Source: an uncultured Robinsoniella sp. (lineage in GTDB: Bacteria > Bacillota > Clostridia > Lachnospirales > Lachnospiraceae). From it: a stretch of DNA of 64,000 bases. The stretch is from the NCBI GenBank assembly GCA_900540475.1, contig UQGG01000014.1, forward strand, positions 1 through 64,000, in the 5' to 3' direction. The notes below the pieces were generated by a model, which was not told the DNA's origin, did no database searches, and worked only from the letters and a program-made list of their open reading frames with translations. How positions within the stretch are numbered: position 1 is the stretch's first letter; each line of letters starts with the position of its first letter. Below are positions 45,646 through 53,794 of this stretch, in pieces. The position numbers and the translations under genes were made by a program.

Positions 45646-45654
45646 ATGCAGAGA

Positions 45655-46506
45655 TCATTGAAGTAAAGTTCTTACAAGAGAGACACAGGAGGAGATTTCT
45701 AAAAAACAATTCTCTAAATGTGTCTCTCTTTCTATAGTGTAAAAACCATTGTATGAAACACTTTTAAGTGTTTTAATCCATTTAGGTATATCTACCGAAC
45801 CCTTTCCAAGAGGCGTTTCCAAATAATAATCGCTGAGGCGGAAGTCCTCGATGCCGCCCTCGGCAAAATAGTTGTAAATAAATGACGGATCTGCCTGCTT
45901 CAGCATAATGCCGTCTTTTACATGCACATGTACGATTTTATCATGTACCTGTAGAACACCGCCGCAGGGGTCATCTCCCGTGACCATTACCAGGTTAGCA
46001 GGATCATAGTTAACTGCAATGTGAGGGCAGTTAATATCTGTTAAGAATTGTTTTAGGGTTTGGACAGTTTCAGAACCTGTTTCCAGTGCAACGCTGATCT
46101 GAAAAGTTTCGCCAAGTTCATTCAGGCGTTTACAGGCATCTGCAAGTGTATGCCAGGTATTATTTTTTTCATTTGGAATCACGCCTAAGTGTGTGGTGAT
46201 GATGGAACAGTCCAGCTCTTTTGTCCACTGCATAATTCTTTTGGTTTTTTGTATACGCTGGGGATTATCGGATTCTTTTGCAAAACCATGACCACCCAGG
46301 TCTGCACATATGGCACTGACAGTTAAACCGCAATTTTTAAGCTGTCTGCGGATATCCAGCTTTTCTCTGGAACTCAGCCTGTCGCAGTCTGAGATTCCGG
46401 TTCCTCCGTAAAATTGAACCCCATCCGCACCGGATTTTGCAGCAAGTGCAATTGAGGATAAAATATCTGTGTGAAATGCTTCCAGCATAACTCCGATTTG
46501 ATTCAT
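45655..46506 (-). CDS. TIM-barrel sugar isomerase/epimerase family protein
   Basis: This 283-residue AP-endonuclease-2/xylose-isomerase-like TIM barrel shows the expected metal ligands: Glu in VALETGSE, Asp in VNYDPANL, His in VHVHVKDG and Glu in FYTIERETH. There is no signal peptide. The ATG follows AGGAGGTTTTT. It is convergent with the aldolase (9-base gap), and its last codons hold an inverted repeat that could end the aldolase transcript. It lies downstream of the AraC regulator gene on the same strand. The substrate is not known. Confidence 0.82.
   Translation of the reverse strand: MNQIGVMLEAFHTDILSSIALAAKSGADGVQFYGGTGISDCDRLSSREKLDIRRQLKNCGLTVSAICADLGGHGFAKESDNPQRIQKTKRIMQWTKELDCSIITTHLGVIPNEKNNTWHTLADACKRLNELGETFQISVALETGSETVQTLKQFLTDINCPHIAVNYDPANLVMVTGDDPCGGVLQVHDKIVHVHVKDGIMLKQADPSFIYNYFAEGGIEDFRLSDYYLETPLGKGSVDIPKWIKTLKSVSYNGFYTIERETHLENCFLEISSCVSLVRTLLQ
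45677..45731 (+). terminator. possible terminator of the aldolase gene within the convergent coding sequence
   Basis: GAGAGACACA (from 45677) pairs with TGTGTCTCTC (to about 45730) around a loop of about 34 bases, followed by TTTCTATAG. It lies inside the last codons of the convergent TIM-barrel gene. The long loop and short T run make it only a moderate candidate. Confidence 0.4.
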
Positions 46507-46659
46507 AAAAACCTCCTTTTCTGATTTGATTTCAGAAGCTTTGTACCAATAATTAAAAATTGTGATATGAACTTACTGAAATATGGAAACCTGTTAAATT
46601 ACTCGTATGTAAATGTGTATCGGATATTTAACAGCATAGGTACTGACATTTACAAGCAG

Positions 46660-47547
46660 TTACCAGTTCTTTAGGGAAAGTGCATATTCCGAAGGTGTAA
46701 TTCCGGTAATTTCTTTAAAGCGTCTGGAAAAATAATAGATATTGTCAAATCCCGTTTTTTCAGCAATCTGGGTAAATGTATAATTACTCTCCTGAATCAG
46801 CCTTTTGGCTTCACCGATCCGTATTCTGGTCAGATAAGTAATGACGGAATATCCGGTCTGTTCTTTAAAAATTCTTTTCAGTTGGGAGATACTGATGCCT
46901 GCGGTTTCAGCCAGTTGTTCCAGTCTTAATTTCTCATGATATTTTGTTTCCAGGATTGTACTGATCTGTTTTACCGCTGCAGCATGGTTTTGCAGTTCAT
47001 TGGAACGGATACAGCGATCCCGAATGCCAATACTGTCACCATGCCTGTAAATGCAGATAATTAGTTGTTCCAGGCTTGTTTTTAACAGCTGGTCACTGCC
47101 AAAGGGAGCATTGTCTTTTTTTTTCATGTTGATATCAGGAGGTGCTTTTTCAAATGATGCATAGGATAGTTCTGATTCCTTCACCACATTGTGAAGGCAT
47201 TGTTTTTCATTCTGGTTTAAGAACAGAATTTTATGACGGAAGTTCTCCATACAGGGGCTGTGACATTCAAAGGATACTACAATGACGTTGGAGCCTCCCT
47301 GTCCCGTTTCCTGGAATTTATGAAATTCACCGGGCTGGTGGAAAGCAAGTTCCCCTGCTTTCAATAAATAGCGCCTTTCTCCAGCTGTAATCACAAGTTC
47401 CCCCTGATCTGCATAGATAAATTCCCAGAAATCATGGCTTTCTCCCGAAAATAAAAAATTTTTAGGAAGTTTGTAGTATGAAATATTAATAAGGGCGGAA
47501 ATGGACACTACGGTTTTTAGTTCGTATTTGTTATATTGTACCAACAA
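46660..47547 (-). CDS. AraC-family transcriptional regulator with cupin sensor
   Basis: This 295-residue regulator has an N-terminal cupin/AraC ligand domain (FIYADQGELVITAGERRYLL, LAFHQPGEFHKF, ~25-120). The C-terminal double helix-turn-helix (~190-295) has LRLEQLAETAGISISQLKRI and YYFSRRFKEITGITPSEYAL. The start is a TTG at 47547 behind AGAGGG, with no better choice. It lies between the TIM-barrel gene on its own strand and the divergent isomerase/oxidoreductase operon, and probably controls one or both in response to a sugar. Confidence 0.92.
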   Translation of the reverse strand: MLVQYNKYELKTVVSISALINISYYKLPKNFLFSGESHDFWEFIYADQGELVITAGERRYLLKAGELAFHQPGEFHKFQETGQGGSNVIVVSFECHSPCMENFRHKILFLNQNEKQCLHNVVKESELSYASFEKAPPDINMKKKDNAPFGSDQLLKTSLEQLIICIYRHGDSIGIRDRCIRSNELQNHAAAVKQISTILETKYHEKLRLEQLAETAGISISQLKRIFKEQTGYSVITYLTRIRIGEAKRLIQESNYTFTQIAEKTGFDNIYYFSRRFKEITGITPSEYALSLKNW

Positions 47548-47739
47548 ATCCCTCTTTTCTGCTTTGTCTGAGCCAATCCGATAAAAACAGTGACGTTTAT
47601 GGTAAGGTATATTTTTAAAAATGATTTATAATTAGTTTATAAGAATTATATATGGATTTTGCAGAGATGTAAATAGGAAATATAAGATTCTAAGGTAAAC
47701 GGTCAATCCACATGAGTTTTAGGAAAGGAGAATAAAAAT

Positions 47740-48579
47740 TTGAAGAAGTCGATTAGTATCTGGTCATTCCAGGAAAGTGATGTACGAAAATGTATCAGGC
47801 TCGCATCTGAGGCAGGTTTTCAGGGAATTGAGCTGGCACTGGATCTTACCGGAGATGTAGCAGTGGACACACCCGAAGAAGATCTTTTGCTCATCAGAGA
47901 AGAAGCTAAAAAATGCGGGGTTCAGATTCACAGTGTGGCAAGCGGGCTGTATTGGGATTATTCTTTTACTTCAAATAATGAAGAAGAGAGAAACAGGGCT
48001 TATGAGATTGCTGTCTGCCAGATCCGGACGGCAAAGATTCTGGGTGCGGATTCGGTATTAATTATTCCGGGTGCCGTTGGAGTGGACTTTATGAAGGGGC
48101 GTGAAGTAATTCCTTATGATACCGCTTATGAAAGAGCCCTTGCAGCATTTGGGAAGTTAAAAGCAGTGGCGGAAGAATATGAGATACAGGTTGGAATTGA
48201 AAACGTCTGGAATAAGTTTCTGGTATCCCCCCTTGAAATGAAAACATTTCTGGACCAAATTGACAGCCCGTTTGTAGGAGCTTATTTTGATGTGGGAAAT
48301 GTGGTATTTAACGGATATCCGGAACACTGGATTAAAATTCTGGGAAAAAGAATTAAAAAGGTACATTTTAAGGATTACAGAAGAGAGGCCGGGGGGCTTT
48401 GCGGTTTTGTCGATCTTTTGGCAGGAGATGTAGACTGGAAGTCAGTAATGGAAGCATTTGAGGCGGTTGGCTATGACGGATGGTGTACTGCGGAAATGCT
48501 GCCGCCATACAGTCAGTACAGTGATCAGATTATCTATAATACATCAGCGTCAATGGAACGCATTTTTCGAAAGGAGTAG
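47740..48579 (+). CDS. TIM-barrel sugar phosphate isomerase/epimerase-like protein
   Basis: This 279-residue xylose-isomerase-like TIM barrel of the UlaE/SgbU type has metal ligands in VGIENVWNKF (Glu), AYFDVGNV (Asp), VHFKDYR (His) and WCTAEMLPP (Glu). The start is a TTG behind AAAGGAG. The next oxidoreductase gene begins 3 bases after its stop. Known relatives include 3-epimerases of ketopentose phosphates, inosose enzymes and the catalytic subunit of C-glycoside deglycosidases. Pairing with Gfo/Idh/MocA genes makes the last two worth considering. Confidence 0.85.
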   Translation: MKKSISIWSFQESDVRKCIRLASEAGFQGIELALDLTGDVAVDTPEEDLLLIREEAKKCGVQIHSVASGLYWDYSFTSNNEEERNRAYEIAVCQIRTAKILGADSVLIIPGAVGVDFMKGREVIPYDTAYERALAAFGKLKAVAEEYEIQVGIENVWNKFLVSPLEMKTFLDQIDSPFVGAYFDVGNVVFNGYPEHWIKILGKRIKKVHFKDYRREAGGLCGFVDLLAGDVDWKSVMEAFEAVGYDGWCTAEMLPPYSQYSDQIIYNTSASMERIFRKE

Positions 48580-48582
48580 GGA

Positions 48583-49602
48583 ATGTTAAAAATCGGTTTA
48601 ATCGGAGCAGGTTATATGGGAAGCATGCACGCAGCATGTTATCAGGCACTGGTGGGGGAAGGAGTAACGGTGGCTGCAGTTGCAGATATCCGACAGGAAT
48701 ATGCGAAAAAGGCAGCAGAAGCATTTCAGGCGGAGATATATGGGGATGGTCTGGATTTAATTGCAGATGCACAGGTGGATGCTATTGACATCTGTCTGCC
48801 GACCTATCTTCACGCAGAATATGCGGTTGCTGCTATGAAAAAAGGAAAAGCTGTGTTTATTGAAAAACCAGTATGTATGAAGAAAGAAGAAATGGAGCTT
48901 TTACTAAAAACAGAGGAAGAAACAAAGGTTCCGGTTATGGTAGGGCAATGTATCCGGCTGTGGAGTGAGTATGCCTGGTTAAAAGATGCAGTGAGCAGAA
49001 ATGTCTATGGAAAAGTATGTTCTGCTGTGTTTAAGAGAGTAAGTCCGGCACCGACCTGGGCTTGGGATGGGTGGCTGCAAAAACCGGAGTGCAGCGGGAC
49101 AGTTGCCATGGATATGCACATTCATGATGTAGACTTTGTAAGATATCTGCTGGGTGATCCCAAAGAAGTAAGTGCAAGTGTATCCAGGGACAGTAAAGGT
49201 GTAATACAGCAGATCTTCTCATGTTTGGATTACGGAAATCTTCCGGTTGCCATAGAGGCATGCTGGGATTATCCGGAAGCCTTTCCCTTCGAAATGTACT
49301 ATCGCATTAAGTTAGAGGATGCAGCCATTGTATTTTCCTCTTCGGCCAGCCCTTCCCTGGTGGTTTACCCTAAAGCAGGAGGAAGAATCGTTCCGGAGCT
49401 TGAGAAAGAGTTTGAAAGTGAAAACGATATTGGGGGAAATGTGACCTCACTGGGAGGATATTACAATGAACTTAAATATTTTATGGATCGGATTAAAGCG
49501 TCAGAGCCGCCGGCGATTGCTACTTTAGCGGAATCTGTGAAATCTGTGGAGCTGGTTTTAACGGAAATAGAAAAAGCCGGAGGGATGATTGCCAATGGAT
49601 AA
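48583..49602 (+). CDS. Gfo/Idh/MocA-family oxidoreductase (first of three)
   Basis: This is a 339-residue NAD(P)-dependent sugar dehydrogenase-like protein. The Rossmann motif is GLIGAGYMGSMHA (residues 5-17), the nicotinamide-site motif is FIEKPVCMK, and the catalytic region is DMHIHDVDFVRYLLGDPKE. It would oxidise or reduce a sugar or cyclitol hydroxyl. It overlaps the next oxidoreductase by a few codons, so the products are probably made together. The substrate is not inferable from sequence alone. Confidence 0.9.
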   Translation: MLKIGLIGAGYMGSMHAACYQALVGEGVTVAAVADIRQEYAKKAAEAFQAEIYGDGLDLIADAQVDAIDICLPTYLHAEYAVAAMKKGKAVFIEKPVCMKKEEMELLLKTEEETKVPVMVGQCIRLWSEYAWLKDAVSRNVYGKVCSAVFKRVSPAPTWAWDGWLQKPECSGTVAMDMHIHDVDFVRYLLGDPKEVSASVSRDSKGVIQQIFSCLDYGNLPVAIEACWDYPEAFPFEMYYRIKLEDAAIVFSSSASPSLVVYPKAGGRIVPELEKEFESENDIGGNVTSLGGYYNELKYFMDRIKASEPPAIATLAESVKSVELVLTEIEKAGGMIANG

Positions 49603-50605
49603 AACATATGGTGTAGCCCTGATTGGCTGCGGACATATGGGAGAGGCTCATATCAGCAATATTTATTATAAGACAAATGTGAGGATGGAATATGTCTGCG
49701 ACCTGGATCAAAACAGGGCGGCACTGTTTCAAAAAAAGTATGGAGTGCGTCTGACCTGTACTGATCCTGCGGCATGTATCCAGGATGAGAACGTAGATAT
49801 CGTTATTATTGCAACATATCCAAGCACGCATTTAGAGCTTCTTAAGCTTTGTCTTAAAAATCATAAGCACGTTCTCTGTGAAAAGCCAATTGCAGGAAAC
49901 CACGCGGAGGGGAAGGAATTTCTTAGACAGGTTAAAGAACATGCGGAATGTAAGGTATTAATCGGTCATATCCTCCGCCACAATGCCACATATCAAAAAG
50001 TGGCAGAGATGATTCAAGATGGTGCAATAGGAAAACCAATAGCTTTTCGAATGGTGCAGAACCATCACACCATGGACTGGGAAAAATATAAACGAATGCT
50101 TGGTGAAGCATCTCCCCTTTTGGACTGCGGCGTGCACTATGTGGATATTATTAAATGGTTTACCGGATCAGAAGTGAAGAAAATAGCTGCATCCGGTGCC
50201 AGAACAGAGCCGGATCTTCCGGAGGGAAGTTTTAATTATGGTTTAATGATGATGGAATTGGAAGATGGGTCCGTAGGATATTATGAAGCAGGATGGAGTA
50301 ATACACTGTCAGCAGATAACTTAAAGGAATTTTCAGGACCCAGGGGAAGTATCCGGATTATTTACAGAAAAGACAGACAAACCCATCAGGAGGAAGGAGA
50401 TCTGATCGAATATTATAAATTTCCTGAAAAAGTATATGAAATGATTAACGTTCAATGCCAGAGAAAGCCAACGGGGCGTCAGTTTGACCATCTGGTAAAG
50501 ATGATAGAAACCGGTTGTAATGCAGTGCCTGATATAGATGAGGTGTATGAAAGCTTTGCTGTATGCCTTAAAGCGCAGGAACAGGTCTCAGAGGAGTATA
50601 AATAG
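49595..50605 (+). CDS. Gfo/Idh/MocA-family oxidoreductase (second of three)
   Basis: This 336-residue protein has the Rossmann motif ALIGCGHMGEAHI (near residue 6), LCEKPIAGN and the catalytic region LLDCGVHYVDIIKWF. I chose the ATG at 49595. A TTG two codons earlier lies closer to GGAGGG and cannot be excluded. It overlaps the preceding gene by 8 bases. It differs clearly from the first oxidoreductase, so the pair is not a recent duplication. It may run an oxidation/reduction shuttle with it. Confidence 0.9.
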   Translation: MDKTYGVALIGCGHMGEAHISNIYYKTNVRMEYVCDLDQNRAALFQKKYGVRLTCTDPAACIQDENVDIVIIATYPSTHLELLKLCLKNHKHVLCEKPIAGNHAEGKEFLRQVKEHAECKVLIGHILRHNATYQKVAEMIQDGAIGKPIAFRMVQNHHTMDWEKYKRMLGEASPLLDCGVHYVDIIKWFTGSEVKKIAASGARTEPDLPEGSFNYGLMMMELEDGSVGYYEAGWSNTLSADNLKEFSGPRGSIRIIYRKDRQTHQEEGDLIEYYKFPEKVYEMINVQCQRKPTGRQFDHLVKMIETGCNAVPDIDEVYESFAVCLKAQEQVSEEYK

Positions 50606-50624
50606 ATATTTATAGCTGCAGGGG

Positions 50625-50675
50625 AGCAGCGGAAACAAGGACGATAGTATGTCCGAATGTTTTCGCTGCTTTTTA
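50625..50675 (+). terminator. terminator after the isomerase/oxidoreductase operon
   Basis: AGCAGCG (50625-50631) pairs with CGCTGCT (50664-50670), with further internal pairing (GGAC/GTCC), and is followed by TTTTAAT, 19 bases after the stop codon. Confidence 0.8.
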
Positions 50676-50923
50676 ATATCAAACTATTTTGTTCCCAGGG
50701 TTCTTATGTTTCTAAAGTGATTACGTTATGTTGCAATGTCTGAGTAAAGCTTCTAAGTATATATTAAAATTAATTTATTATATTAACCTAAAATCCAATT
50801 AAATAAAATAATAAAGGCAAAATAAGGAAAATAAATGGTTAAAATGTGTATAAATATAAGGATTATCCAAATTAAACTATACGATACGACGGAATAATAT
50901 TATAAAATTAATTTAAAAATGTA
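50676..50923. other. AT-rich spacer
   Basis: About 250 bases of AT-rich DNA before the deacetylase promoter. No gene, RNA or repeat is evident. Confidence 0.5.
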
Positions 50924-50952
50924 TTGACAATAGATAAATTATAGAATATTAT
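50924..50952 (+). promoter_or_regulatory. promoter of the deacetylase/ABC operon
   Basis: TTGACA and TATTAT are spaced 17 bases apart, about 70 bases upstream of the PIG-L deacetylase start. The -35 is perfect and the -10 differs at one position. Confidence 0.75.
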
Positions 50953-51023
50953 ATAAAAATAAGATGCAGACAAGGCATTATAAATAAAAATGATTTAATA
51001 AATATAAGACAGGAGGAACAGAC

Positions 51024-51731
51024 ATGAATGTTTTGGCGGTGGGGTGCCATCCGGATGATCTGGAAATTGCATGTGGAGGTACACTTGCAAAATATGTGGA
51101 TCAGGGTGCAGATGTATATATGTGCCATGTAGCAAATGGAAATATGGGACATGTGGAGATATTACCGGAGCCTTTAGCAAAGCTTCGGGCAGTGGAAGCG
51201 GAACGGGCAGGAGAAGTGCTGGGAGTAAAAGAAGTATTTAATCTGGATGTGGGAGATATCCTGGTTAACCGGTTTGATTATGAAGCGGTGGATGCCCTTG
51301 CAGATATTGTCAGGTATGTGAAACCGGATGTGATTATAACGCATAACGATATGGATTATATGCAGGATCATATTGAGACAAGCAGACTTGCATTCAACAG
51401 CAGCTTTATTGCAACACTGGCACATAAGTCCGTGAAATATGCGGCGTTTAATGAATTTGTGCCAATTTATTTTATGGATACACTGGCGGGGGTGGATTTT
51501 ATACCAACGCATTATGTAGATGTTACCGATCAGATTGAGAGAAAGTTAAAAGCCCTGTCGTGCCATGAATCTCAGATTAAATGGATGCTGGAGCACGATG
51601 GAATTGACTTTTTGGATATGGTGAGGACCTGCTCCAGATACAGGGGGTATCAGTGCGGGGCGGCATATGCAGAGGGGTATCGTCCGTGTACCGTTTATCC
51701 AAGGATGACGACAAAACAGTTGCTGCCATAA
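51024..51731 (+). CDS. PIG-L (LmbE) family N-acetyl-sugar deacetylase
   Basis: This 235-residue zinc hydrolase has the family motif CHPDDLEIACGG (His9, Asp11/12) and the second zinc motif ITHNDMDYMQDH (His107, His116). Members remove acetyl groups from N-acetylglucosamine units, either free or as conjugates. No signal peptide is present, so it acts in the cytoplasm. The ATG follows GACAGGAGGAACAG. It is the first gene of an operon with a NagB-like protein and a CUT2 importer. An N-acetylated sugar is thus a reasonable substrate guess. A 33-bp tandem duplication starts in its last codons. Confidence 0.88.
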   Translation: MNVLAVGCHPDDLEIACGGTLAKYVDQGADVYMCHVANGNMGHVEILPEPLAKLRAVEAERAGEVLGVKEVFNLDVGDILVNRFDYEAVDALADIVRYVKPDVIITHNDMDYMQDHIETSRLAFNSSFIATLAHKSVKYAAFNEFVPIYFMDTLAGVDFIPTHYVDVTDQIERKLKALSCHESQIKWMLEHDGIDFLDMVRTCSRYRGYQCGAAYAEGYRPCTVYPRMTTKQLLP

Positions 51732-51790
51732 TAAATGCAGACGACAAATCAGTTACAGCTGCAATAAACGCAGACGGCAAAACATTAGCA
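51707..51790 (+). repeat. 33-bp tandem duplication over the deacetylase stop codon
   Basis: The units 51707-51739 and 51740-51772 match at most positions (both begin GACGACAAA and end with an AATAAA-GCA-like pattern, each holding an in-frame TAA). A third partial copy starts at 51773. The first unit encodes the C-terminus TTKQLLP and the stop. Confidence 0.75.
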
Positions 51791-51823
51791 AAAACCATGT
51801 AATGGAAGAAAGGACAGGATTTT

Positions 51824-52780
51824 ATGAAGATTAATTTTAACGAGACAGTTGGGGGAAGTTTATTAGAAGGATTTTATCCAAAGGGATGGGATATGGAGAA
51901 GATTGACCAGTGCTGCAGCCATAGACCGGAGGATATTGCAGAAAGACAGGATTTCTGGAATCCGGATTTTGATATTGCAGCATGTAAATCCGTAGAAGAA
52001 TTTAATGTGAAACTGGGGCATGAAATTGCACTGGAGATCCGGGAGTCAAAGGAAAAGGGGCAGACACTGGCACTTATTTTACCGGTTGGTCCAATGGGGA
52101 TGTATGAATGGATCGTTTATTATCTCAAGCGATGGAATGTATCCTGCGGACACCTGTACTGCTTTAATATGGACGAATGGGCAGACAAAGATGGAAATAC
52201 GCTGGACAGCACAGACCCGGGATCCTTTCAGTATGCAATGGAACATGCATTCTATAATCCATTGGGAGAATTAACCGTACCGGAATCCCATAGAAATTTT
52301 GCAACAAAGGAAAATCTTCCTACATATCCGGAGAAGATTAAGAGCTTAAAAGAGCAGGGAGCAAGGCTGGTTACGGTTTACGGCATAGGCAGAATGTGCC
52401 ATATTGCTTTTTGGGAACCACATTTTGCAGCAGAGTTTGATACAGATGAAGAATGGAAAGGACAGTGTTACAGGAAAGGCGCCCTGCTTCATCCACTGAC
52501 GATTGAACAGAATGCGCTTACCAGCTTTAAGAGCAGGACAACTCTGGTTCCCTGTACGGCAAATACAATTGGACCCGGTTTATTTCTCCAGTCTGACCGA
52601 ATGATCGGTGGAGCAGACGGTGCTTTTTCAAGAGGGATGCAATGGCAGGGAATGTCCCTTTGGATGACACTGCGTTACGGACCTGCAAGATGGGTTACCT
52701 CTTCTTATATTCCAACAGTTCCCGGGACACTTCTGTATCTGGAAGAATTAGCCGGACCATTGGTAGCAGAATGTAATTAA
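51824..52780 (+). CDS. NagB-like (glucosamine-6-phosphate deaminase-related) protein, divergent
   Basis: This 318-residue protein has the isomerase/deaminase fold of NagB: LALILPVGPMGMYEWIVYYL, NMDEW (115-119, NagB NMDEY) and GIGRMCHIAFWEP (187-199). His193 and Glu198 match the NagB ring-opening His and Glu. The Asp of the NagB GxGxDGH motif is Met191, so the chemistry may differ. It is longer than NagB (about 265 residues). Placed after a deacetylase and before a sugar importer, it may act on an amino sugar or its derivative. The ATG follows AGAAAGGACAGGAT. Confidence 0.8.
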   Translation: MKINFNETVGGSLLEGFYPKGWDMEKIDQCCSHRPEDIAERQDFWNPDFDIAACKSVEEFNVKLGHEIALEIRESKEKGQTLALILPVGPMGMYEWIVYYLKRWNVSCGHLYCFNMDEWADKDGNTLDSTDPGSFQYAMEHAFYNPLGELTVPESHRNFATKENLPTYPEKIKSLKEQGARLVTVYGIGRMCHIAFWEPHFAAEFDTDEEWKGQCYRKGALLHPLTIEQNALTSFKSRTTLVPCTANTIGPGLFLQSDRMIGGADGAFSRGMQWQGMSLWMTLRYGPARWVTSSYIPTVPGTLLYLEELAGPLVAECN

Positions 52781-52791
52781 GGAGGAGCTAT

Positions 52792-53769
52792 ATGGGTGCA
52801 AAAAGTAACACACATGGAAAAAATGTTATGGAAGTACTGGCAAAGTTCTCCAAGGATTATATGTCCCTGGTTGCCATTTTGTTAATTGGAATTGTCTTTT
52901 CCATCGCTTCACCTTATTTCTTCAGCGGATCAAACTTTGCAAATATTTTGCTGCAGTCTTCCACGGTTGGTATTGTAGCGATTGGACAGGCACTTTTGAT
53001 GATAACGGGGCAGGTGGATTTGTCACTGGGATACAATGTCTGTCTGACCGGCTGTGTATTTGCATATACAATGAAGTTTTTAAGCTTTAATCCTTATCTG
53101 GCGATTGTTGTTGCTTTGATTTTAGGTTTTGGAATAGGTGCAGCAAATGGAGCGCTTGTAGCTTATTGTAAATTACCGGCATTTATTGCCACTCTGGGTC
53201 TTCAGAATGTTTGTAAAGGTCTTGCAAAAATCATTACCAATGCTACTCCTATTGCGAATCTGCCAAATGAAATCTCTTTTATAGGAAGAGGATACATTGC
53301 GGCAATTCCTATTTGTGTTGTCATTATGATACTTCTGTACATTTTATTTTCGTTTATTATGCGAAAAACAAAATTTGGAAGAAATGTATATGCGGTAGGA
53401 GGCGGAACGGAAGCGGCTTTCTATTCGGGAATTAATACCAAAATGGTTATATTTTTATCCTTTGCAATAGCAGGACTTTTGGCTGCTGTTTCTGGTGTCG
53501 TACTCACCAGCAGGTTGAACTCCGCAGCCATCACAAATGGAAACCTTTATGAGTTTGATGCTTACATATCTGCCGCCATTGGAGGGGTCAGTCTGGCTGG
53601 TGGAAAAGGAAAAATTATTGGAGCTATGTTTGGTTCTATTTTCCTGATTACATTCTTTAATGGAATGACGATGTTGAATGTGGATCCATTCTGGCAGGAC
53701 GTATTAAAAGGCGTTGTACTGATTATTGCAATTGGCCTGGATGTATTCCGTAACAGGAGAAAGCATTGA
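52792..53769 (+). CDS. ABC transporter permease, CUT2 (RbsC) type
   Basis: This 325-residue protein has about nine hydrophobic segments and the RbsC signatures GQALLMITGQVDLSLGYNV, ALILGFGIGAANGALVAYCK, LPAFIATLGLQNVCKGLA and DAYISAAIGGVSLAGGKGKI. It forms a homodimeric channel with the adjacent ATPase and binding protein. The ATG follows AAGGAGGAGCTAT, 11 bases after the NagB-like gene. Confidence 0.94.
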   Translation: MGAKSNTHGKNVMEVLAKFSKDYMSLVAILLIGIVFSIASPYFFSGSNFANILLQSSTVGIVAIGQALLMITGQVDLSLGYNVCLTGCVFAYTMKFLSFNPYLAIVVALILGFGIGAANGALVAYCKLPAFIATLGLQNVCKGLAKIITNATPIANLPNEISFIGRGYIAAIPICVVIMILLYILFSFIMRKTKFGRNVYAVGGGTEAAFYSGINTKMVIFLSFAIAGLLAAVSGVVLTSRLNSAAITNGNLYEFDAYISAAIGGVSLAGGKGKIIGAMFGSIFLITFFNGMTMLNVDPFWQDVLKGVVLIIAIGLDVFRNRRKH

Positions 53770-53794
53770 TACGCCTAAAAGGAGGGGGTTTACA

